Shown: positions 31,162 to 44,079 of the stretch, one piece after another
How the letters are laid out: each line of letters opens with the position of its first letter
Numbering within the stretch: the stretch's first letter is position 1
DNA from: Gautieria morchelliformis
Lineage: Eukaryota > Basidiomycota > Agaricomycetes > Gomphales > Gomphaceae
NCBI GenBank assembly: GCA_015179125.1
Contig: WHVA01000447.1
Coordinates: 1-64,000 of the forward strand
Length of the DNA stretch: 64,000 nucleotides
Direction of reading: 5' to 3'
The notes under the pieces: generated by a model
Told to the model about the DNA's origin: nothing
Databases searched by the model: none
Seen by the model: only the letters and a program-made list of their open reading frames with translations
Program-made: the position numbers and the translations under genes

Positions 31162-31866
31162 TATTATGACCATGCTGCTTGACCAACTCCGCAACCTCTG
31201 CACCACTTCTGCACCACCTCCAACTCTATTCCACAACCTCTGCAACCCTCAACCCTGGATCCCCTTGTTCTTTCTACACCCCTTACAACTCTATTCATCC
31301 CCCTCTGTACTCAACCCTTAGCACAGCAAGATGCCAAGTCCAGTACATCAGGAGTTCTGTTTGTTCCATCCATTAGACTTACGTTCCCCTTGTTCTTTTG
31401 CCTATTGTTCTTGACTCTACCCTGCACCCTTGTATTCCTCTTGTTCCACATTAGTTAGTTACTCCATTTGTTATAGTTGCTTTCGCTCACACAAGAATTG
31501 CTTAGTCTCACCCCATTACTTGTTGTTCCAGCTCTTTGTATAAAACCTGCTCCTGTATGCTCTCTGTTTCTGCAATCAGATAATCAACTTTGATATGTGA
31601 TTCCCTTCGCACTGTCTCCTGTTCTTAGCACAGCAAGCTTGCAAGACCTCTGTCTCTCTGCTCTCTGACCTTCTGTCTTCTGACTTCTGACCTCCAACCT
31701 CTGATCTTCAACTTAGCTTGATTCTTGAACCCTTCTCTACCTCCACCTCTTCCAACTTCCAACTTCCAATCCAAAATACTTATGACAATAGTTCATTGGG
31801 GGTGCAACACATAAGTTGAAGTTGCAGTCTTTTAAATCCAAAGTCTGGGATTCCCGATACGTAACA
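31162..31866 (+). mobile_element. Solo LTR family B (B6)
   Basis: The 705-bp element runs from TATTATGACCATGCTGC (first G changed to A) to CGATACGTAACA, with a perfect duplication TAAGT (31157-31161 and 31867-31871). TTGTATAAAACC at about 31538 is the likely promoter, giving plus orientation. Confidence 0.9.
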
Positions 31867-32495
31867 TAAGTAGCCATTCACTACATAGCTAGCACTGCCA
31901 TCAACAGTTTGGGGATTAGCTTCCATATATTTGACAAGCCACCAACTCCACAAGATCCCTTTGAATAGACCTTACCATGAAATGCTATGTCTCAAAATGC
32001 TTGCATGGCCTTGTGAAAAACTTCTCTGGCCTACACCTGTGGTTGTTCACTTTTCTGCTCAAGGAGTTACATCCTTGAATACCATTTATGCAATCTGCAG
32101 TTGGTCAAATATAATGAGTATTCTGGCCCTAATGCTATGTGCATGGTGCCAAACAATTAATTTTTGATGAAACTCAACTCTTCTTGTAAACCTGTGTTCT
32201 GTTTACTGAACTGAGCCAGCAAGATGCTAAGCTACTGAATCATTGGAGGACTGAATGGTCCACTACACAAATGGTAACAAAGGCTTCATTACATGCCACC
32301 TGACAACTGATTGGTGTCCTTACCAGGGTCAGAGAGCATAGATTGTACTCTGCATACCAAACCCTGCATGTGAATCATAAGCTTGCACACTGTGTCCAAG
32401 ACAGACATCACTGCATGTACAATATGGGAAGTCAAATCACTATGATAGCAGGAGATGCAATATCCATGTGCCAATGAGTGTGTGCCCTGGGAAAC
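31867..32495. other. Intergenic, no gene recognised
   Basis: Only short open frames with poor coding character are present. It may include decayed transposon sequence. It is the 3' flank of the NWD gene. Confidence 0.4.
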
Positions 32496-35400
32496 TCATG
32501 CAGCCCCTCTGCATTGCGTCCATGAGGTCCCATGCTCAAACCGGCTGAAATCAAGCTTTGTGGACCCCTTGGCGATAACAGCGGTATTCGCTGGCCACCA
32601 CAAACCTGACTGAGACCAGGGTGGAACCCAGAATAAAAGTTCTGAGGGCGAGTTCAGTAACCAGCCATTTTCTAGCCGTGAGTCATGTCGAAACCCAGGC
32701 CTTGTAGCTGTGCAAAGGATATTAGCAGAGTTCGTCATGTTCCGACAAATCAAGATGACAGCTACTGACCAAGTACTTGACCTGCGAATGGTACTGAAAT
32801 GAACTCCCCAGTGTCTGCATTCCACACCCGGATCGCGTTGTCACGAGACCCAGAGACGATGCGCTTGCCATCCTGCGAAAACACCACTGATGTTACAGTG
32901 TCGGTGTGGCCTTCAAATGGTGCTGAAATGACCTCCCCGGTGTCTGCATTCCACACACGGATCGTCCTGTCTGAAGACCCGGAGACGATGCGCTTGTCAT
33001 CCTGTGAGAATGCCACTGACGTGACGACGCCGGTATGGCCTTCGAATGGTGCTGAAATGACCTCCCCGGTGTCTGCATTCCATACACAGATCTTCTTGTC
33101 TCCAGACCCGGAGACGATACGCTTGCCGTCGTGCGAGAATGCCACTGACGTGACCCAGGCGGTGTGGCCTTCGAATGGTGTTGAAATGACCTCCCTGGTG
33201 TCTGCATTCCACACACGGATCGTCCTGTCATAAGACCCGGAGACGATGCGCTTGGCGTCGTGCGAGAATGCCACCGACGTGACAATGTTGGTGTGGCCTT
33301 CAAATGGTGCTGAAATGACCTCCCCGGTGTCTGCATTCCACACACGGATCGTCTTGTCTTCAGACCCGGAGACGATGTGCTTGTCGTCCTGCGAGAACGC
33401 CACCGATGCCACGGCGTCGGTGTGGCCTTCGAATGGTGCTGAAATGACCTCCCCGGTGTCTGCATTCCACACACGGATCGTCTTGTCATAAGACCCGGAG
33501 ACGATGCGCTTGCCGTCCTGCGAGAATGCCACCGACGTGACCCAGTCAGTGTGACCTTCGAGTGGTGCTGAAATGACCTCCCCGGTGTCTGCATTCCACA
33601 CACGGATGGTGTTGTCAGAAGACCCGGAGACGATGCGCTTGCCGTTGTGTGAGAATGCCACTGACGTGACAATGTTGGTGTGGCCTTCAAATGGCGCTGA
33701 AATGACCTCCCCGGTGTCTGCATTCCACACACGGATCGTCTTGTCATAAGACCCGGAGACGATGCGCTTGTCGTCCTGCGAGAACGCCACCGACGCCACG
33801 GCGTCGATGTGGCCTTCGAATGGTGCTGAAATGACCTCCCCAGTGTCTGAATTCCACACACGGATCGTCCTGTCATAAGACCCGGAGACGATGCGCTTGC
33901 CGTCCTGCGAGAACGCCACCGACGTGACCCAGTCGGTGTGGCCTTCGAATGGTGCTGAAATGACCTCACCAGTGTCTGCATTCCACACACGGATCGTGTT
34001 GTCACCAGACCCCGACACGATGCGCTTGCCGTCGTGCGAGAATGCCACCGACGTGACGACGTCGGTGTTGCCTTCGAATGCTACTGAAATGACTTCCATG
34101 GTGTCTGCATTCCACACACGGATCGTGTTGTCATCAGACCCGGAGATGATACGCTTGCCGTCGTGCGAGAACGCCACCGACGTGACACAGTGGGTGTGCT
34201 CGAATGGTGCTGAAATGACCTCCCCGGTGTCTGCATTCCACACACAGATCGTCTTGTCATCAGACCCGGAGACGATGCGCTTGCCGTCATGCGAAAACGC
34301 CACCGACGTGACCCAGTGGGTGTGGCCTTCGAATGGTGCTGAAATGGCCTCCCCGGTGTCTGCATTCCACACACGGATCGTCTTGTCATCAGACCCGGAG
34401 ACGATGCGCTTGCCGTCCTGCGAGAAGGCCACCGATGCCACGGCGTCGGTGTGGCCTTCGAATGGTGCTGAAATGGCCTCTCCGGTGTCTGCATTCCACA
34501 CACGGATCGTATTGTCTTGAGACCCGGAGACGATACGCTTGCCGTCCTGCGACAACGCCACCGACATGACCCAGTGGGTGTGGCCTTCGAATGGTGCTGA
34601 AATGGCCTCCCCGGTGTCTGCATTCCACACACGGATCGCGTCATCATAAGACCCCGACACGATGCGCTTGCCATCCTGCGAAAACGCCACTGATGTTACA
34701 GTGTCGGTGTGGCCTTCAAATGGTGCTGAAATGACCTCCCCGGTGTCTGCATTCCACACACGGATCGTCCTGTCATAAGACCCGGAGACGATGCGCTTGC
34801 CATCGTGCGAGAATGCCACCGAGGTGACGATACTGGTATGGCCTTCGAATGGTGCTGAAATGACCTCCCCGGTGTCTGCAGTCCACACACGGATCGTGTT
34901 GTCTTCAGACCCGGAGACGATGCGCTTGTCGTCCTGCGAGAACGCCACCGATGCCACGGCGTCGGTGTGGCCTTCGAATGGTGCTGAAATGACCTCACCG
35001 GTGTCTGCATTCCACACACGGATCGTCTTGTCATAAGACCCGGAGACGATGCGCTTGCCGTCCTGCGAGAACGCCACCGATGCCACGACGTGGGTGTGGC
35101 CTTTGAATGGTGCTAAAATGGCCTCCCCGGTGTCTGCATTCCACACACGGATCGTCTTGTCTTCAGACCCGGAGACGATGCGCTTGCCATTTGGCGAAAA
35201 CGCCACCGACCTGACGAAGTCGGTGTGGCCATCGAATGGTGGTGGAATGACCTCCCCGGTGTCTGCATTCCACACACGGATCGTCTTGTCTTCAGACCCG
35301 GAGACGATGCGCTTGCCGTCGGGCGAGAACGCCACCGACGTGACCCAGTGGGTGTGGCCTTCGAGTGGTGCCGAAATTACCTCCCCGGTATCTGCATTCC

Positions 35401-38400
35401 ACACACGGATCGACTTGTCAAAAGACCCAGAAACGATGCGCTTGCCGTCCTGCGAGAATGCCACCGACGAGACGGGCAGGGTATGACCTACCAGAACGGT
35501 TTGAATAGGTAGCCACGTCGTCGCTTTCCCGGTCTCGATCCGGAGTAGTCGTGGAAATCGTGGGAGGTAAGTCTCACATAGTTTCGATCTTTCAGGTGCA
35601 AACGGCAGTGCCGACAAATAGAGATGGGGAGCACTCTGAGAGATTACACTCCCAAACGTAGCTACAAAATTGCGGGTGTCCGTTACGAATGCTGTAATGT
35701 CATTATCCTGAAGTTCATTAGACTCACGTCGGGGCTCACAACAACTCGGGCACTCACCTGACTCCAGTCCATCATTGACGAGAGCGCTGCTGATGCATGG
35801 GATACCTTCTTGATCAAACTCAAAACTTCTAGCCAGTAGAGTAGCTTAGCCCCGAAAAACGCCATGACCTTTTCACCTATTCCCGCCGTACAGGCGGTGG
35901 CGCGAACATGGTCCGCCCAGAAACGGCAAGAGTATGAAAGCTGGGAAGATATATACTTCTTGGTCCGTGTCTCCAAGTCGACAACATCGTCGTTGCGCAG
36001 ATGTGAAGTCTCAAGCTGACAGATGTTGAAACAAAGTTCATCCTTCATCACGCGCAGGGACGAGAACGCAAGGCCCTCATGGTGTAAAGCTGTATCAATG
36101 TAGTATGGTCCACTCCGGTCGCGATCTGTCAAGAAGTCACGAAAAGACGTGTGCAGCAGATGAATTGGGTCAGATGTTTGGGTGACATCGCTCAACAGAG
36201 ATCCCATTGGTCCGACTATCAGATGCACCGCATTTCCCGATCCGTATTCATCGCGCAACTTCTGGAGGGCAGATATGGACAGGGGCTCTCTGGCTGCCAG
36301 TAGGCAGCCCATGACCGATCGGAATCGACGCACAATGCTATCGTTATTCCCCGGCCCAAATAACTGCGTGAGTATCTTCAGATACAGCCCATCCAACAGG
36401 CTGAGGTGTGTGTTTTGCGATGCCAAAAGGAGATCAAGTTGCTCGACAGGATCTAGACCCTTCAAGCCATTTCCTTTGACAAATAAACAAGCAGTGGATG
36501 CCCATTGAAATAGGCCTTCCGATTTCTCGACCAATAATCTACACCAACCTTTGTTGGGCCACTTCTGCTCGAGGGCCGGAATGTTACCCAGTTGGGCTTG
36601 CACAAAGAGGGAAATGTCCTCATCGGGGTTGGGGTCAATATCTTTTAAGGACCTGGAAAGGACATGCGTCTTCCCCAGAAGGGCGTCCAGGATGTCATCT
36701 TCGGCGCGCGAAGTGATTAGAACACGGAGATTGGACGGCAGTTCTGCAGCTTCGTTGCCAAGAACAGATAAGAGAGCCCGGCGAGATTCCAGGTCCCCGC
36801 TCTCATCTAATGCATCAATGACGATCACAGTCGGTCCAACGGTGGCTAGGCCCTGGGCGGGATCCAGAATGAACCTCCTGAACTGCTCACTAGGCACGAA
36901 TGTGGTCCGAAGTTCTCGATTGTCCCGAATCACGTTCAATAAAGATGCTTTGCGTTCTGGATCTAGACCAGCTAGACCACGAGCAATTGTGCTAAAGAGA
37001 TTGCTGGGGGTGCGTTCTGTCTGATGACCGCGGTCAAAACAGTACGACGATCCGAGACGTTTGAGACCGTCAAATCGTTTAGCGACCTCGTGAGCAATTG
37101 CAGACTTGCCGGCACCCGCAACGTCATTCAAGAAGAATATCCGGGGGATGTCGTCGCTATCCTCCTGGTTGACCCACTCACATATCTCCGCAATAACTTT
37201 CTCCCGAGTACCCCGCAGACATCCCTTATTAGGATCAAAACGAGCTCCCCGTGCGTGGGGCATGTCATTAAGTGGAACTTCCCCAGCTAGTTGCAAGGTG
37301 TATTAGCCTGGGCAAAGGCCGCAAATCAGAAAACTCGCCGCTTTCCTCGACAATATTCAGAACACGTAGTACAGTGATTTCAGTATGAATCACGCCAAGT
37401 CGCTGTAACTCCAACTGGAGTTTGTTGAAATATTCCAGGTATTGTTTGATCTTGCTGTCGACATTCGACACTAGATTTGTCGTGGTTCTTTTCCCTGAAC
37501 AGAGTTCAACAGCTATGGCCACGTGACAGTGTGTCCCACATACAGAAATCCTTGTTTTTTGCGTAGGCGCGGACAAAGTAGCTGCACTCTAACGTCTGCT
37601 GCTCCAAGGCTAAGATAATTGACTTGTGCGATTCAATTTTCTTCAACGGCTCTGCCAGATGAACGAATGCGTAGGTGTCTCCAATAAGTTTCGCCAGGCC
37701 ATGGATGCTATCGTCCCGGTCCATCTGAGCAATGATAGTCTAAATAGAGTCAACCCCAGACGTCAGCTATATATATCCGATTGGTGTATGTTATAGACGT
37801 ACCTTGTGTGCAAGAGACAGGATAGACCATGCCATGTTTGCATATGGATGGACCTAGAATAAAAGAAACCAGTTCCATGAGTTGACCTGGGAGACCCCCG
37901 GCGTTTGAACTATACCTCTGACGCCATATCCACAATACCGATAAAGAGCCTGATATTTTCCACGAGGGGAGCCCAAGACGCCGATATTGTATTGAAGCTA
38001 TCGATGGTGGAAGTGGCGACATCGACCCCAGGCCCTGCATCAACGATTAAGGACTGCACTGGGTTCATATTATCGACCACTTTCGTTCCGCTGACTGCTT
38101 CGCTCAACTCGGCCTCCTGCGCCTCGTCGGACGTCGCTAAAGACGAAATGGTGAACTCTAGGACAGTCTGAACCTCATGTATCTTCCCTGCCTTATCTGA
38201 TTTTTGCAGTTTGCGAGCAACGGCTGCCGTGTTCGATGATTACACGTGTATTCCGTCGATGAGCGAAAAGGACTGACCTCCGGTTGCCCCTTCTGAAATC
38301 AGCAACTGAATCCTTTCCTTTGTACCGCCTATGTAGTGATCACGTCCGATAGTATGACGCCCATATACTTCAATTTCCAACATAGAAGATCCATTCAAGT

Positions 38401-38786
38401 GGCAGCTATGTATGGATTTAAGATCATATTGAGACAATAATACTGAAATTAAACACACAAATAGAATGTCTCATTCCACGAGGCAGTATTGCCTCTCGCA
38501 GCTGACGCAGTCTTCTGTGTGTCCTTACCGACGAAGAGTTTCACGAAGCAGTGACTAGGACGCTTGCCGAACAGTGCGACATTGGGAAGATGAGTGCATT
38601 TCAGGCCTGTTGTCGATCGCCAAGAGTCAGTATGCAATAGCCAGTGCAAACGAAAGAGTCTTGCCAGCAACTTTGATTGCTGCAGGAATACTTCGGAGTG
38701 GAGTGAACAGTTGGCTCACTAGAGAAGCGATCGTGGACTTACGGTGCTGTTACTGTGCCCTCAACGTTGCCCTCAGCGTCGTTCAT
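32496..38786 (-). CDS. C2-NACHT-WD40 (NWD) NLR-like protein
   Basis: Probable start at 38786 ([14 protein letters not shown], then GTAAGT). Following exons encode a C2-like segment ([35 protein letters not shown]), a helical linker, and a NACHT NTPase with Walker [17 protein letters not shown] (about 37125) and Walker [14 protein letters not shown] (about 36820). A 50-bp intron (35708-35757) joins it to 21 WD40 repeats (about 35488-32780). A 74-bp intron (32708-32781) leads to a last exon with [15 protein letters not shown] and [13 protein letters not shown], the tail seen in many basidiomycete NWD proteins. Such proteins are STAND NTPases thought to act in non-self recognition. The join near 37270-37320 is uncertain: it needs a small intron or is frameshifted. 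Confidence 0.85.
32780..35488 (-). repeat. 21 tandem 129-bp WD40 repeats, highly similar
   Basis: Each 43-residue unit has the form [21 protein letters not shown], then [22 protein letters not shown]. Variation concentrates on a few positions: the residues after GHT (HWV, DAV, NIV, DTV) and the residue pair before the tryptophan strand (YD, ED, SD, DD, GD). One unit lacks the Gly of GHT (one codon deleted). This matches the high-internal-conservation WD arrays of HET-E/NWD proteins. Confidence 0.95.
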
Positions 38787-39663
38787 TGTTCAAGGTACGA
38801 GAGGCGCCGCATCATTAAGCTCGCGGAGTCGACTACCTGGTTTGAAACCCAGCTAGGTCCCAACCACACACTTATCAAAAACAAGCCTGGCCTGCGCTTC
38901 GCTCCGGCCAGGTTGTAAGGGAAGGTGGACTGGAAATTATAGAATAATTTCATCATATACAATGTTTTCAGTGGTGTCATTGCCTAATGGAAAGCGAACT
39001 TGGACCAAATACACTGTATTCTTCAGGCAATGGAGGAAGACGCTTGACATCCAATCTTTGTTGACCTCCTTTGCCACAATAGAAACCAGATCACTCCCCA
39101 GTTAAGAGTTGGATGTGACAATGTGGACATTCATGAGGGTTTCCAGCATGGTTCGTACCCCATTCAAAAGAAGGAGTGGACCCAATCAACCATGTCTTTT
39201 GTGTCATAGTGAAAAAAATAGATGGTGATGGATAGCCCTGGACATTAATGGAAGCATTTATCCATGAAAAGGAGAAAGTGTTGGAGATCAGAGGTGTCGC
39301 AGATGTGTATTACACAGTTGGACAGCATTCTTCCTCAATCAATCAGTATGACATGCATCTACAATGCAATGTTGGTATGAACATAGACACTGATGGAGGA
39401 CGTACATATGTGCTGCCTCTCCTTTGATACTCAGTATAGATTTCAATGTATGTGACAGGCATGTATGACATTTGAAAGAAAGTATGGCGCAGTAACAGCA
39501 AATATTTAAAGCAATGGAAAGGTGACCGGGGGTGTTTTGTTGATGAGTCAACCAATGGGAGTGAATCAAAATTGAAAGTGAGGGGGTGGTGATTAATGGG
39601 TAGCATCAATGTGAAGGGACTCATACAGGATGGTGATTGGTCAGAAAGACAGTTAGGACAAAC
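38787..39663. other. 5' flank of NWD gene, no gene recognised
   Basis: No convincing coding frame on either strand. The NWD promoter should lie at the left edge, but no clear TATA box stands out. A short segment at about 38875-38915 encodes no recognisable domain. Confidence 0.4.
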
Positions 39664-40215
39664 TGTAAGGACCCAGCCTTTGGCCGGTTACTTACCGGTA
39701 CAACCCTTTTTCTGAGCCCGAGCCTTGTGATACTCGTGCCCAAGTACTTGTGATTCTAATCCTGCGCCCGTGCCCGAGCCCGAGCTTGAGCTCATATCCG
39801 ACCTTGATCCTATGCCCGAATCCCCTTAGTTACTGATCCCGTTCCATCACGCATCATTCATATATTACTTCACCCTGACCTCGCCCTGACCTTCCCCCGA
39901 ATATGCTCGCCCCTGACCCTTACCCTTGCTCATATATAAACCCCCCTGTATGCATTTCTACTCCTCAGTCTGAAAATCAACTATCGTACCTCTTGATCCT
40001 TAGTTAGTTTCTAAGCCTTTGCCTCTTGAGCCAAACCTCGCCTCTTATTCGTTTACCTCTGAAATTGGGACTCGTGCGTAGGGTCGGCACAGCACATAAG
40101 CTGAAGCCAAGTCCCTCTCCGACCTCCCTACCAGAACCTCGCTCTGTAACCTCGGACCTTACCTCGGGTTTCGCCCCCGAGCTCGGTCAACCTTACGAAG
40201 GATCGTATCGTAACA
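39664..40215 (+). mobile_element. Solo LTR family D
   Basis: The 552-bp element runs from TGTAAGGACCCAGCC to ATCGTATCGTAACA with a perfect duplication CAAAC (39659-39663 and 40216-40220). TATATAAACCCCCC at about 39933 marks the promoter and plus orientation. No other copy occurs in the window. Confidence 0.92.
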
Positions 40216-40249
40216 CAAACCTGATGAATTGTAGATGTGTAATCACTTC

Positions 40250-41235
40250 GGTTGCCTAACGCATGTGTAATCCCCATCCGATTGGTCCAAAGAACCCGAT
40301 TAATTGAACACTCAGTATGAATGGATCTATAATCCCAGTAAAAAACCTGTCAGTCATACGGAATGACATAGACTGATAGCATTATTATGTGGACGAGGAT
40401 GACAGGTCATTACCATACAACGGTGGGTGCAAGGAACCCAATTAATCGGACACCAAAGGATGAGTAATCCTTGAAAAAAAAAAACCAAAAAGGTGGGAAA
40501 AAAAAACCATCAGACGCACTGTAATCGCAGAAAAAAACTCGTTGGGTTGGTGCAAGGTATATGATTAAACGGAGAGATGCTATGAATGGATGTGCAATCC
40601 CTGAAAACAAAATAGAGGAAAAAATGAGGGCCGCATGCTATCGTGAAGGGATCAGTCATATGGGATTACACGGACAGACAGGATTACTCACACGAGGATG
40701 ACACGACAATACTGTACAACGGTGGGTGCAAGTAAGCCGATTAACTGCAAACACTACCAATGGATGAGTAATCCCCGAAAAAAGCCACACGACGTCGGTC
40801 ACGAAACAACCCGATTTATCGGTAGAGGCTATGAATGCATGAGTAATCCCTGAAAAAAAAAAAAATCCCCTCCGGCTGGTACAAATAACCTGATCAATCG
40901 GATGTACATTATTAATGGATATGTAATCCCGGAGAAAAACCTCTTCAGTTGCTGTAAGGAACCTGTTTAAATGGAGAGGCGCTACGAATGAATGTGTAAT
41001 TGCCGAAGAAAAAAAAAAAAAAAAAGACCAGGGAAAATGAGAGCCGCATCCTATCGTTGAAGGGATCAGTCATATGGAATGACTCCGATAGACAGGATTA
41101 CTCATGGCGGTCTCCGTGGACGAGGATCACAGGACAATACCATACAACAGTGGGTGGAAGTAACCTGATTAATCGGACAAACGCTATCAATGGATGTGTC
41201 ATCTCGGAAAAAACCCACCAAGTACCTTGCAATTT
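40250..41235 (+). repeat. Degenerate compound tandem repeat with A-runs
   Basis: About nine copies of ATGGATGTGTAATCCC followed by GAAAAAAA, with intervening TGATTAATCGGA-like segments. A larger block (GCCGCATGCTATCGTGAAGG through TACAACGGTGGGTG) recurs at about 40628-40735 and 41044-41155, with a partial copy at 40340-40425. Nothing coding. Confidence 0.8.
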
Positions 41236-41503
41236 GGCACCGATGAAGATCCTTCACCAAAACTACCCACCCGCCGATAACGATTGAATAGCATAAAGAT
41301 CGACTTGACAACTTAGTCCGACGTCCTTGATTTGTCTGTGAATCCTAAAATTATGGTGAGCTAAACAGAGGCCAGACAACAGGCAGCACATCAAGTGGCC
41401 TTCTATCTCATTTGGTCAACCTGGAAAGGACTTGTAAGAGGACATAACAATTTTTGCCTCCACATAGCAAGTCAGATTGAAACAGAAGGCATCCCCCCAT
41501 CTG

Positions 41504-41797
41504 TTACATTTGGTGGCTGATAAATGACATGCTGGACATCCAACTAAGCTGCCATGAAGCAAGGGTATCACTCGTGGATGTACTCTGTGAACAGCAGTGA
41601 CCCTCAAAAGGACAACAGAAATCGGTATTTTGGCAGAGGCCCAATGAGCCACATGTGGACTGACGGCCGACTAATCCTGTCAGGGTTTTGCCTTCGCTTG
41701 CCTGGAGAGGCTCCATGCCAGGAAGACGGATGGGGGGTGAGCCTTGGAGGGCAGTCACCACTATCGGTAACAGCAGGAATGCCAGCATGTGCTTCAT
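41504..41797 (-). CDS. Possible small secreted cysteine-rich protein
   Basis: The frame starts MKHMLAFLLLPIVVTALQ, a good signal peptide, and continues to a cysteine cluster ending CCPFEGHCC. Beyond this the frame loses cysteines, whereas a neighbouring frame encodes GCPACHLSATKCNRWGDAFC (about 41510-41450). An unrecognised intron or a frameshift could therefore extend the Cys-rich part. Small secreted Cys-rich proteins are common in agaricomycetes but have no single function. No family recognised. Confidence 0.35.
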   Translation of the reverse strand: MKHMLAFLLLPIVVTALQGSPPIRLPGMEPLQASEGKTLTGLVGRQSTCGSLGLCQNTDFCCPFEGHCCSQSTSTSDTLASWQLSWMSSMSFISHQM

Positions 41798-41799
41798 AA

Positions 41800-43300
41800 C
41801 TTCTACTTATGTTGAGCCAGTCCTCGGGGAAGCGCTTCCAAATTCGAAGTCTGCAGGTGCTTTTATCTTGCACAGAATGGCGCCCATAATGGACCACTGG
41901 ATTGACTCAGCATGTCGGTGAGCATGACCTGGGTCGGAGGTGGGTATGAGGCAGCTCACAAGCACCGCGGCGAGGGGGTTGGTATGGGTGTATGTGAGCA
42001 GGCTGGAGGGGCCGCGGTAGCTGAACGCGTGTCCGTACGTAGGCATGTGACGTCGATTGCGACATTTGCGTGATGACACACAACTGGAAATGGCCACGTG
42101 AGAGAGACAAAACAGAAAGGGGGGCAGATATGTCAGTACTGTGGTAACGGCGCCAAAGGGAGACATGTGGAAGAAAGGGTCAATGGGGAGCAGGACACAG
42201 GATCGCAAGGAGACAGGGCATGTCGAGCTCTACGCATGAAACCCCCAACCGTCCATGCCAACATTGTGCGCCCACGCAGCCAGACCAACATCAGACGAAT
42301 GCAAAACACTGCTCCAACACACTGGCTTGATGCTGATGCAGTGCCACACACCCCCACCACAAACACCGATCCAAAAATAAAATAAAAAACAGAACAGGAA
42401 AAAAAAATGCAGAAGATTTAAAAAACACACAGTGGAATGAGACTTATCTGCACCTGGATCAGAAGCTGCTGCAACTCCGCTTCGTCCACATCGTCCGTGT
42501 TGTCTATAGGCACCAGAATGATGGCTCTGCTCCTTGCATCTAGTGCGATGTTCTGCCACAGCAAGTCAGTCACGGTCATCAATGAGATACCTGGTATCGG
42601 GAGCACACGCACATGGTCATAGGTGACAGGGAAATCGAGTTTCTAGATGGAGGGGCTGATTCATCGATAAACATGTATATGGCACAGCACACGTCATGGG
42701 AGGGAACGTCTCCATGGTAGCACTACAATCGCTACTCACTGTATTCAATGCATTATTCCGGGTCGTCTCCACAGCATAGTTCCAGATGCACCAGGAAGGG
42801 GAGCACGAAGAGGGGTTGATGGAGGGCAAGTGGGGACAACCGCTTCCTCCTAAAAACTGCAATAGGTGACAGCGCTAGCAAAGAAAAGCAAGCAGTGCGC
42901 TTTGCAAAGTGTATGCAGAGGATGCACTATACTCCAAGAAAAGAGGTTTGACTTCCACCTTAGTCCGAAGGTGGAGTAAGACCTTCGTCGCATCTTTGCT
43001 TCCAATCCAAAGGAACTTTGCACCATCTCTAACAACAGAGCGCCAAGGAAGAGGTGAAGTAGGAGCGGACATAAAGGAGGTGGTTAGGTAAGCAAAACAG
43101 ACACAGCAAATGTAATCATGGGAATGTAGGGGAAGAAACGATGGATATGGATAAGTAAAATGATGGACACGTCACCGACTGTTGATTGATGAGGCTCGTA
43201 GGCCTTGCACGCAGAGGGAAAACCTTGGTAAGCAAACCGTGCAACACACATGCAAAGCAGAGGAAGAGCCAATGGCCAATGACAGGAATGCATACTAATG
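41800..43300. other. Region without a recognised gene
   Basis: Open frames are short. The most protein-like is minus 42418-42612, with a segment SLMTVTDLLWQNIALDARSR and an acidic DNTDDVDEAELQ stretch; it could be one exon of an unknown gene, but no neighbouring exons were found. Confidence 0.3.
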
Positions 43301-43307
43301 ACTGTGT

Positions 43308-43705
43308 CAGTTGTCAGCCAATAACACTTTATGGACAACATCACATGCCACCAAATCAGAGGAAAACATATGCAAAGCCCTGCTACACCCAATCACATGA
43401 ATGCTTTGTAATGCTTGTCTGGCACAATAGCCAATGAAAGGAGAATGATCCAATGTCTCACAATGTCACATGGGTGGAAAACATGGTAAAACACTTGCAA
43501 AGCAATGCAAAACTTGTCAGCCAATAACATTTGATGGACAACATCACATGCCACCAAAACAGAGGAAACCATATGCAAACCCCTGCTAAACCCAATCACA
43601 TGAATGCTTAGTAATGCTTGTCTGACATGATAGCCAATGAAAGGGCAACAATCCAATGTCTCACAATGTCACATGGGTGGAAAACACAGTAAAACACAGG
43701 CAAAA
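43308..43705 (+). repeat. Tandem duplication of about 200 bp
   Basis: Two adjacent copies (about 43308-43505 and 43506-43705) share GTCAGCCAATAACA, CAACATCACATGCCACC, GCTACACCCAATCACATGAA-like strings and GTCACATGGGTGGAAAACA. Each copy has two or three CCAAT motifs. No coding content. Confidence 0.85.
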
Positions 43706-44079
43706 CAATGCAAACAAAATGGTGTCGTATGCTTAATAGAAGACTAAAATACGCTAGATTATGTAATATAATCGTAGCGGCGGTGGCTGCCGCCTTAGTC
43801 CCCAACTCTCTCCCTTCGGAAAGTGAAAATTCATTAGTAAGGAGGTTTCAGATGACCCTAACTTTCACACATGGCTGCTAAAGGAGAACAAAGAGAGAAG
43901 TTTGTGTTTTTCTTATCTCATCCTTCGTCCATCATATTGATGTCCTACGGTAGTTGTATTCTACACGTCCTATTGAATGTCAATGCTTCCTTTTGTGCAT
44001 ACTGGTTTTATGGCTTTCAGAAGAATCCCAGCGCAATTTTGCAGTGCCTTCGGAGGGCAGTCCTTTCGACGCCTTCCCT

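Noticed and set aside
32799..35486. Plus-strand frames opposite the WD40 repeats
   Set aside because: Antisense shadows of the 129-bp coding repeat; no independent motif.
32762..35617. WD40 block as a stand-alone 951-codon gene
   Set aside because: A 50-bp GT-AG intron joins it in frame to the NACHT exon and a 74-bp intron to a conserved tail, so it is part of one NWD gene.
42098..43091. Several 60-100 codon frames on both strands
   Set aside because: None shows a domain, splice-linked partners or conservation; kept only as an unannotated region.
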